64,000 nucleotides of DNA from an uncultured Pseudomonadota bacterium. GTDB taxonomy: Bacteria; Pseudomonadota; Gammaproteobacteria; Methylococcales; Methylomonadaceae. The position numbers and the translations under genes were made by a program. The notes beneath the pieces were generated by a model. It did no database searches and was not told the DNA's origin. It saw only the letters and a program-made list of their open reading frames with translations. The stretch spans positions 1 through 64,000 of the forward strand of contig CAILJB010000046.1 in the NCBI GenBank assembly GCA_903834465.1, given 5' to 3'. Positions 58,543-64,000 of the stretch are shown here, piece after piece. Within the stretch, counting starts at the first letter, position 1, and every line of letters starts with the position of its first letter.

Positions 58543-59466
58543 TCAGTTATTGCTATTTTTTATATAATTTCCGCCACATTGACCATTTATATCAATCCAT
58601 TGATAAGGTAAATTGAGACGGTTTAGCCACGAAATCCCCTCTTCTTCTTTGAGCATTGCAATTGTTGATGCACTGCCAGCCAGCACGCAATAATCACTAA
58701 TGACTGTTATGGAGGAGAAATGTTGAACAGGGTATCCCGTTTTAGGATTAAGAATGTGACCATAGCGTTTACCGTCTATTTCAATACATCTTTCATAATC
58801 GCCACTGCTCGCCATTGCGCCTGATGTGAGTTCAATAACATTCACAACCGCGTTTTTATTTTCAGGATTACGAATGCCAATGTGCCATGCGGATAAATCT
58901 GGATGACTACCGATAACTTTTATATCACCACCCAAATTTATGATGCCATGCTTTATACCCATTTCAGTACATAATGCAGCTGCTCTATCTGCCGCATATT
59001 CTTTTACAATTCCACCAAAATCTAATTCTAATTTAGGTATCGGAAAGCTCAGTTTTGACATTTTCCAGTCAACTTTATCCCATCCAATAAAGTGTAAAAT
59101 TTTGTCAATTTCTGCTTCGCTAGGCATAGCTGGTGTGGCAGTATTGAATTGCCAAATTTTCCTAAGTACGCCAGATGTAATATCAAATAGTCCATCACTT
59201 TGCTCATAGCAAGTGACGGCGTAATTTAGTAAATGAGCCGTTTCGGCATCCACATCAATAGAGCCACCGATTGCGGCACAGCGATTGATTTCAGATAAGA
59301 AACTATCATTTCGATAACGCGAATACTTTTTTTCCAACCGCATCATGTCATTAACAATGTTTTGCGAAACGATTTGAAATTGTTTCTCATCAAAAACATA
59401 TAGCTGGAGTTCGCAGGGTGAACCCATTGAAGTGAAACGACAGCCGAATAAAGAAAGTGTTTTCAA
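58543..59466 (-). CDS. apbE: ApbE-family FAD:protein FMN transferase
   Basis: 307 residues. Transfers FMN from FAD onto Thr/Ser of target proteins. Motifs: Y-S-R-Y-R-N-D-S near 48, L-D-F-G-G-I-V-K-E-Y-A-A-D near 150-162, I-N-L-G-G-D near 178, and A-S-S-G-D-Y-E near 220. A signal peptide is not evident, although most ApbE proteins are exported lipoproteins, so a cytoplasmic or non-classical location is possible. It sits 16 bases after the DUF3570 gene. No FMN-binding-domain protein (NqrC, RnfG or similar) with an obvious flavinylation site is in the window, so its target is unknown. Confidence 0.92.
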   Translation of the reverse strand: MKTLSLFGCRFTSMGSPCELQLYVFDEKQFQIVSQNIVNDMMRLEKKYSRYRNDSFLSEINRCAAIGGSIDVDAETAHLLNYAVTCYEQSDGLFDITSGVLRKIWQFNTATPAMPSEAEIDKILHFIGWDKVDWKMSKLSFPIPKLELDFGGIVKEYAADRAAALCTEMGIKHGIINLGGDIKVIGSHPDLSAWHIGIRNPENKNAVVNVIELTSGAMASSGDYERCIEIDGKRYGHILNPKTGYPVQHFSSITVISDYCVLAGSASTIAMLKEEEGISWLNRLNLPYQWIDINGQCGGNYIKNSNN

Positions 59467-59482
59467 ATTATTTTATTTGAGG

Positions 59483-60823
59483 TCAAAATTTGAAATTGAT
59501 TTTGGCGTTGTACATAGAAAAATTAAAATTATCTACGCTTGTTCCCGCCCCACTGTTCAAACTGTAAGAGTTTCTTCGTTCATAAAAATCAACGCCAAAC
59601 CCCAGCGTTAATTGGTCGAAAAATTCTTTGCTCAGTTGCAGCCCACCACCTAAAGAGCCGAATTGCGCCAAACGATAATCTGATGAATAGTAGCCATCTG
59701 CTCTAGGTGTTAAAAAATAAGGCTGGTAAAAATCGGCAGACCCTTGCGTGTAATACCTCACGGTGGGACTTATTTTCCAATCTTGCCAAATGGGTTGAAT
59801 CCATGTTGCTTCAAATGTATGAGCAATAACGCCCCAAGTATCTGCATAAAATCGATAATCTAAATGTACAGCGGCAGAATTCAATTTAGAAAAATGCCGA
59901 ACATAGCGTGTCAAAATAGCGACCTGATTACGATTGGTCGGTCTTGTATCATGTGAATATCCGCCCGCGTCAGAATAAAACGGGTAAGGTGTTGTAACCC
60001 AAGGCGTATAAACAACTTTATATGGATCAGATAGATACCCTTGACTATAGGTATAAGTAAGATTGGCTTGGAGCAATGAATCTTTATCTAAAATTTGGGT
60101 GACACCAACAATTCCTTGATGTGTTGTTTTATCGCCGCCGACATTTGGTCGTTTATATGAGCTTGGTGCTGGAGGACTCGATAAAGTAGATGTACTTGAT
60201 AAACCCGAAGAGGAATCCGACAAACCAGACGAACTTGATAAGCTAGCGGATGAATCTGATAAGCAGTGCGGCGGACAGTGATCAACTGCCCAAACTCTAT
60301 CTGACGAAAAACCATACCCTGTTTCAAGGGTGGTTGTTTTTTGATTAAAATCGAGCCGTGAATCTATATTGAAAAAATTAGATGTGTAATCATTTTCAGT
60401 AGAAACACCACCACCAAGACTTAGGCTTCCGTAGTCGTGTTTATAAGTTGCTGTGCCATCAATTGAATCTCGAACATCTTTAATCGACGCGCCTGACATC
60501 ATTTGAGATACTTGTCCATTTGATTTCAGCGTATTTGTCACAGGCGAGGCACCCGTCACAATATCTTTCACGCTATTTACTCTGAAATTTAGACGATCCG
60601 TTAGAGGAATTGCCGCAGCAGCTTGATAAACATCGACTTTAATGCGATTTTTACCTTCTTCGTAGTGACTGAATTCTGAATTTAAATCAAGATACTCCGC
60701 TTCTGCTGCCTCAAGATTAGGACTCATGCTGAGTAACGATAGTACAGCCAACGTGAATGTGTTTAATAACGCGGGTTGCGTTGTTTCTTCAATTACATCC
60801 ACAACCACCTCCGCCAACGCCAT
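59483..60823 (-). CDS. DUF3570 family outer-membrane barrel-like protein
   Basis: About 446 residues; ATGs at 60829 and 60823 and a GTG at 60802 preceded by GGAGG are all possible starts inside the DUF4266 3' end. A hydrophobic signal segment (L-L-N-T-F-T-L-A-V-L-S-L-L, ending near E-A-A) is followed by alternating beta strands ending in a terminal Phe (I-N-F-K-F), typical of outer-membrane barrels. DUF3570 motifs include S-G-A-S-I-K-D-V-R-D. Unusual is a loop at about 183-225 with D-H-C-P-P-H-C followed by about 30 Ser/Leu/Pro-rich residues. It is always found, as I recall, with DUF4266 and ApbE; its role is not known. Confidence 0.82.
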   Translation of the reverse strand: MALAEVVVDVIEETTQPALLNTFTLAVLSLLSMSPNLEAAEAEYLDLNSEFSHYEEGKNRIKVDVYQAAAAIPLTDRLNFRVNSVKDIVTGASPVTNTLKSNGQVSQMMSGASIKDVRDSIDGTATYKHDYGSLSLGGGVSTENDYTSNFFNIDSRLDFNQKTTTLETGYGFSSDRVWAVDHCPPHCLSDSSASLSSSSGLSDSSSGLSSTSTLSSPPAPSSYKRPNVGGDKTTHQGIVGVTQILDKDSLLQANLTYTYSQGYLSDPYKVVYTPWVTTPYPFYSDAGGYSHDTRPTNRNQVAILTRYVRHFSKLNSAAVHLDYRFYADTWGVIAHTFEATWIQPIWQDWKISPTVRYYTQGSADFYQPYFLTPRADGYYSSDYRLAQFGSLGGGLQLSKEFFDQLTLGFGVDFYERRNSYSLNSGAGTSVDNFNFSMYNAKINFKF

Positions 60824-61013
60824 AACCACCAGAAGCGGCTTCTTTTGAACTATAACTGTGCGCCATTATCCCAGATTTTAATGGGTCATAATCTAGCATC
60901 ATTTGTGGTTTCGCAAGATTGCCTCTTTCCCACGGATTTACAGTTTGCATACATCCAGCGAGGACAATACAAGCGAAAATTATGATAAAAAATGAATTCA
61001 TTTTTTTAATCAT
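60789..61013 (-). CDS. DUF4266 small lipoprotein with Gly-Cys tail
   Basis: 74 residues from the ATG at 61013, one base after the tlpA stop. Signal peptide with lipobox (C-I-V-L-A-G-C). The mature part has W-E-R-G-x-L-A-K-P-x-M, the DUF4266 core, and ends in G-G-Y-G-V-G-G-G-G-C-G-C-N. The two terminal cysteines and the glycine tail are characteristic of the family and may bind metal, form a disulfide (reduced by the neighbouring TlpA-like protein) or carry a modification. Function unknown. Its 3' end overlaps the start of the DUF3570 gene. Confidence 0.85.
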   Translation of the reverse strand: MIKKMNSFFIIIFACIVLAGCMQTVNPWERGNLAKPQMMLDYDPLKSGIMAHSYSSKEAASGGYGVGGGGCGCN

Positions 61014-61014
61014 T

Positions 61015-61497
61015 TTATTCTGCCAATAATTTTTCAACTTTCTGCGTCACATCGTTTCTATTTTCACTAAAAAAGCCGAGTTCGATATAACGTAGTTTTC
61101 CTTTTTTATCGAATAAATAACTTGATGGCATCGTTTGCACACTAAACAAACCTGCACAAGTTGAATCTGGATTTGTTGCAATAGGAAATGTGACGTTCAT
61201 TTTTTCTAAAAATTTAATGCCATCGGCTTTATCATCATCAACATTGATAGCAATAACGTCTAAGCCTTTCGTTTTAAATTTTTGATGTAATTCTTCCAAA
61301 AAAGGCATCGATTTAGCACAAGGCGCACACCATGAAGCCCAAAAATCAACATAAACAACTTTCCCCGAAGTGGGCATTGATACGTCAGAATTTTTTGATA
61401 TATCTGTCAGCGTGCAAGCAGGCATAGAAGCACCAGTATCTATAGCAAAAGAAATTGGCGAAAAAGCGAGCAGTAAAATAATGGAAATTTTATTCAT
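61015..61497 (-). CDS. TlpA-like periplasmic thioredoxin
   Basis: 160 residues. Signal peptide (I-S-I-I-L-L-L-A-F-S-P-I-S-F-A) then a thioredoxin fold of the AhpC/TSA-TlpA class: V-D-F-W-A-S-W-C-A-P-C-A-K-S with Cys57 and Cys60, and the cis-Pro in T-M-P-S-S near 122. Two further cysteines (near 28 and 110) might form a second pair. Periplasmic disulfide reductase. As first gene of the cluster with DUF4266, DUF3570 and ApbE, it probably keeps thiols in one of those proteins reduced. Confidence 0.88.
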   Translation of the reverse strand: MNKISIILLLAFSPISFAIDTGASMPACTLTDISKNSDVSMPTSGKVVYVDFWASWCAPCAKSMPFLEELHQKFKTKGLDVIAINVDDDKADGIKFLEKMNVTFPIATNPDSTCAGLFSVQTMPSSYLFDKKGKLRYIELGFFSENRNDVTQKVEKLLAE

Positions 61498-61706
61498 ACG
61501 AGGACAAATATAAAAAATTTAGAAGAAGATGGTCGTTTCTACTCATCTTGCGTTTGTCTGTGTTTATAGGCGTATGTACGCTATAACATCAGTAAACAAC
61601 AAGTCACGAACTTACAAGATGAGCAGCTATTGTGGGAAATTTTCCCATGAAAAAATTCTACATGGGATATTTTCCCACGTCAATATACTTTTGCTATACT
61701 GTTCTT
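61498..61706. promoter_or_regulatory. divergent promoter region rich in dyads
   Basis: Between the tlpA operon and the DUF6502 gene. From left to right: CTCATCTTG (61542-61550) with its exact inverse CAAGATGAG (61615-61623), enclosing GCGTA-TG-TACGC (61570-61581); then the two matched palindromes described separately; then TATACT at 61695-61700, a plausible -10 element of the rightward gene. Confidence 0.5.
61633..61677. promoter_or_regulatory. paired palindromic operators upstream of DUF6502 gene
   Basis: TGGGAAA-T-TTTCCCA (61633-61647, perfect) and TGGGATA-T-TTTCCCA (61663-61677, one mismatch) have centres exactly 30 bases apart, about three helical turns. The two units are also inverse copies of each other (GTGGGAAA...CCCATG against CATGGGA...TCCCACG). 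The right unit overlaps the expected -35 position of the TATACT promoter, as a repressor site would. Confidence 0.65.
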
Positions 61707-62561
61707 ATGAACGAAATTCCTGACAATACAAATTCAACTACAATAATGAGCGGCAATACAGCCCTTATAGAAGCTATTCAACGTGTTCTACGACCTTTAG
61801 TGCGCCTGTTATTAGCTAAACAAATCACCTATACATACTTAATTAGTGTATTAAAGCCTTTATTTGTAGATGTGGCGGTAACAGAATTTCAATTAGAAGG
61901 AAAACAGCAAACCGATAGCCGTTTGAGTCTCCTTACAGGCGTACATCGCAAAGATATTCGCCGTTTTCTTGATGAACCCAGAATTGATTTAACCCCGCCA
62001 GCGAATGTGTCATTAGGGGCTAGATTGATTGCGCGATGGAATGGTGAATCCGATTATTTAGACGAACAGGCATTGCCGATGCCATTACCACGATTGATGC
62101 AATCTGATGGTTCGCCATCGTTTGAAAAACTTGTTTGTGATGAGTCAAAAGATATTCGTGCTAGAGTTGTATTAGATGAATGGTTACGATTAGGATTAGT
62201 AGAAATTGATTCCAATGACGTTGTTCATTTGTGTACAGGTGCTTTTGTGCCTGAACAAGGTTTAGAAGAAAAACTGTACTATTTAGGTCGGAATGTACGC
62301 GACCATATCGAGTCTGCTGTTCATAACGTACTCGATGAAAAACCGCCTTTTTTAGAACGCAGTGTTTATTCGGATGGTCTAAGTCCACAAGCAATAGAAG
62401 AATTAGCGCAGCTTGCTGAAAGTATGAGTATGGACGTATTGCGTGCGATTAACAAAAAAGCGCAAGAACTTAAAAAAACCTCATCAGGCAATCAAAAAAA
62501 TCGTATAACACTGGGTGTTTATTTTTATACTGATGCAACGTTAAAGGGAAGAAAATCGTAA
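61707..62561 (+). CDS. DUF6502 family protein, possible regulator
   Basis: 284 residues from the ATG at 61707; the open frame starts at 61632 but runs through the palindromes. I recognise DUF6502-like features: an N-terminal helical region (about 15-100) with L-L-L-A-K-Q-I-T-Y-T-Y-L and L-S-L-L-T-G-V-H-R-K-D-I-R-R-F-L, which looks like a winged helix-turn-helix, then a helical C-terminal part. A DNA-binding role, possibly at the palindromes just upstream, is inference. It is joined to the DUF5666 gene by a TAATG overlap. Confidence 0.7.
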   Translation: MNEIPDNTNSTTIMSGNTALIEAIQRVLRPLVRLLLAKQITYTYLISVLKPLFVDVAVTEFQLEGKQQTDSRLSLLTGVHRKDIRRFLDEPRIDLTPPANVSLGARLIARWNGESDYLDEQALPMPLPRLMQSDGSPSFEKLVCDESKDIRARVVLDEWLRLGLVEIDSNDVVHLCTGAFVPEQGLEEKLYYLGRNVRDHIESAVHNVLDEKPPFLERSVYSDGLSPQAIEELAQLAESMSMDVLRAINKKAQELKKTSSGNQKNRITLGVYFYTDATLKGRKS

Positions 62562-63877
62562 TGCGATTCACTAATCTAATAAAATCGATTTGGTTACTTC
62601 TTTTTGCCAGTACGACTGATACGTTTGCAGAAGAAAATGTTTGTAAAAATAAATACTGGTTACAAAGTCCTATTGTCGAAGCAAAAGCTAATGATGGAAG
62701 TGGTATAGGTGGTACAGGTTTTTCGCAGCCAACCAAATCTGATTTACTAGTGCAACGAAATGGGGAAGGCGAATCTGGAATCGGCGGTACGGGTATTGTA
62801 GGTACAATCTCTGGTTTTGGTAGCATTTGTGTCAATGGCATTGAAATTCAGTATAATCCGACAACGCCAATTGTCGAAGATGGAATTCCAACACAGTCGA
62901 ACCGTTTAGCTCTTGGACAAACTGTTTCGGTTTTAGCAACACATGAATCACAGAATTACTACGCCCAAGAAATTCATGTATTGAATGAAGTTCAAGGTGT
63001 TGTGGCATCCATAGATTCTCCTAACGGTGTGTTTAGCGTTCTTGGTCAAACAGTTCATCTTCCTAATACTTTATTAGAAAAAATAAAAATTGGAGAGAAT
63101 GTCATCGTGAGTGGTAATCGTTTAACGGATGGCAGTATCGAAGCGGTGCGTGTAGAACAACAGCATGAAGCGATGAATAAAGTAAGTTTGATAGGACCAC
63201 TAGAAATTGATAATTCCTCAGGAAATTTTCACATAGGAAAACAAACTGTAGAGCTTTCAAAGAATGAAAATACATTGCAAATTGGTGATGAAGTTAGAAT
63301 TCAAGGCATTTTAAAAGACGGGGTATTGCATGCTGAAACACTCGAACATAACCCTCGCTGGTCTTTTACTTCAAGAGTAGATCAATTGCTTTTACAAGGC
63401 TATGTTAGACAAGGCGATGGCGCAAAAATCAATATCGATGGTGTGAAAATTACTGTAAATGATGTAGCGGACAAAACCCCAAAAACGGGAGAACACGTTA
63501 ACGTTTGGATTAGAGAAACTGAAAAAGGCAGAATGGTATTAGAACATTGGCAGGTAAAAAATATTTTGCAAGAGCAGCATGACCACAGTAATCATTTAGG
63601 TGACTCACCACTTCTTTCATCACCACATAAACTAGAACCTGTTCAAATCAATCTTCCTGATGTCGATGACAAGCCAAACTTATTACATCCAGAAATCAAT
63701 CGTCCTGATGTTGATGATAAACCAAACTTGTTGCATCCAGAAATCAATCGCCCTGATATTGATAAAACGACATTATTACACCTAGATGTTAATCATTCTG
63801 ATATTGATAAACCAGTTGTGTCACATCCAGAAGTCGATCATCCAACCATTGAACATTCAGAGCGTGTAACTCATTGA
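62561..63877 (+). CDS. DUF5666 repeat protein with 16-residue tail repeats
   Basis: 438 residues with a signal peptide (ending near F-A-E-E). Two G-I-G-G-T-G motifs (near residues 48 and 69) introduce the family. Three or four DUF5666-like OB-fold units follow (about 80-330), each with G-x-V-x-V-x-G and L-x-x-G-x-x-V patterns. The tail from about residue 363 carries copies of I-N-R-P-D-V-D-D-K-P-N-L-L-H-P-E and decayed versions rich in His and Asp. Secreted or periplasmic, function unknown. Translationally coupled to the DUF6502 gene and followed 11 bases later by another secreted-protein gene. Confidence 0.78.
   Translation: MRFTNLIKSIWLLLFASTTDTFAEENVCKNKYWLQSPIVEAKANDGSGIGGTGFSQPTKSDLLVQRNGEGESGIGGTGIVGTISGFGSICVNGIEIQYNPTTPIVEDGIPTQSNRLALGQTVSVLATHESQNYYAQEIHVLNEVQGVVASIDSPNGVFSVLGQTVHLPNTLLEKIKIGENVIVSGNRLTDGSIEAVRVEQQHEAMNKVSLIGPLEIDNSSGNFHIGKQTVELSKNENTLQIGDEVRIQGILKDGVLHAETLEHNPRWSFTSRVDQLLLQGYVRQGDGAKINIDGVKITVNDVADKTPKTGEHVNVWIRETEKGRMVLEHWQVKNILQEQHDHSNHLGDSPLLSSPHKLEPVQINLPDVDDKPNLLHPEINRPDVDDKPNLLHPEINRPDIDKTTLLHLDVNHSDIDKPVVSHPEVDHPTIEHSERVTH
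63647..63846 (+). repeat. 48-base tandem repeats in the DUF5666 gene
   Basis: Units start at 63647 and 63695 and are nearly identical (encoding I-N-x-P-D-V-D-D-K-P-N-L-L-H-P-E); from 63743 the pattern continues in shorter, diverged copies (P-D-I-D-K and S-D-I-D-K-P). The unit is a multiple of three, so copy-number change keeps frame. Confidence 0.85.
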
Positions 63878-63888
63878 TAGTAATCCAA

Positions 63889-64000
63889 ATGACTTTCAAA
63901 TTTATCATCTACGTTGGGCTTTGTTTTATATTTTTCAGCGCAAATGTGTTGGCAAATGATAGATTGAGTCTAGGAACAGTTGTTGATTTTAGTGAAGGTT
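63889..64000 (+). CDS. secreted protein, cut by window end
   Basis: 37 codons visible from the ATG at 63889, open to the edge. A signal peptide is clear (F-K-F-I-I-Y-V-G-L-C-F-I-F-F-S-A-N-V-L-A-N), with cleavage probable after A-N-V-L-A, and the mature part begins N-D-R-L-S-L-G-T-V-V-D-F. It starts 11 bases after the DUF5666 gene, so it belongs to the same operon. Too short to name. Confidence 0.7.
   Translation, partial: MTFKFIIYVGLCFIFFSANVLANDRLSLGTVVDFSEG

Noticed and set aside
61632-61706. 25-codon extension of the DUF6502 protein
   Set aside because: It translates the operator palindromes and the probable promoter; the ATG at 61707 fits the family better.

Overview
The window reads as a chromosome segment of an AT-rich gammaproteobacterium (roughly 40% G+C by eye). 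Support comes from a RegB/RegA-type redox pair, a paired heme d1/siroheme-decarboxylase set, a MdtABC-type drug pump, a methylthioinosine-phosphorylase-like enzyme, a YlqF-like GTPase, a bacterial CCA-adding enzyme with HD domain, and a FlgP/FlgT-like pair. A sulfur-oxidising Thiotrichales/Beggiatoa-like organism would fit; this is inference from content, not a database match. No rRNA, tRNA, intact insertion sequence or CRISPR array was seen.

Layout. 1-6450 (minus): a heavy-metal efflux operon (small CzcI-like protein, TolC-type channel, membrane-fusion protein, CzcA/CusA-type RND pump, DUF3240 protein), with four-base ATGA overlaps joining the last four genes. 6564-11113 (plus): a membrane GTPase-like protein with a damaged P-loop, an ATP-grasp-like protein, a YlqF/RbgA-type GTPase, and two AsnC-fold siroheme decarboxylase subunits. 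11116-12395: two small minus-strand genes behind an 11-base G tract, and an XRE regulator. 12401-25747 (minus): a signalling island of a periplasmic helical-repeat protein, a very large hybrid histidine kinase split by a one-base frameshift, a STAS-like/CheB/CheR fusion, two more hybrid kinases and an HD-GYP response regulator.

25909-31052 (plus): purine/methionine salvage phosphorylase, ferritin-like DUF455 protein, a candidate CheZ-like phosphatase, a TPR-type lipoprotein, then RegB/RegA with a GCGAC-N7-GTCGC dyad upstream. 31200-36556: a TonB-dependent receptor translationally adjacent to a 7TMR-DISM hybrid kinase. 36802-45741: mdtA-mdtB-mdtC plus an OprM-type channel, closed by a clear terminator. 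45795-51623 (minus): HNH endonuclease, htpG behind a sigma-32-like promoter, a Sel1-repeat protein, FlgT-like and FlgP-like lipoproteins. 51774-56122 (plus): cca, a membrane GH17 enzyme, trxA, nadK. 56123-56788 is decayed non-coding sequence.

56789-61497 (minus) is the most unusual block: TlpA-like thioredoxin, DUF4266 mini-lipoprotein ending in a Gly/Cys tail, DUF3570 barrel-like protein, ApbE flavin transferase, then an RTX/Ig-like secreted protein. Divergent from it (61707-64000, plus) lie a DUF6502 protein, a DUF5666 repeat protein and a truncated secreted protein, with two matched palindromes sitting in the divergent promoter region. The window as a whole is dominated by envelope transport (two tripartite RND systems) and multi-domain signal transduction (five histidine kinases, two stand-alone response regulators, CheBR).
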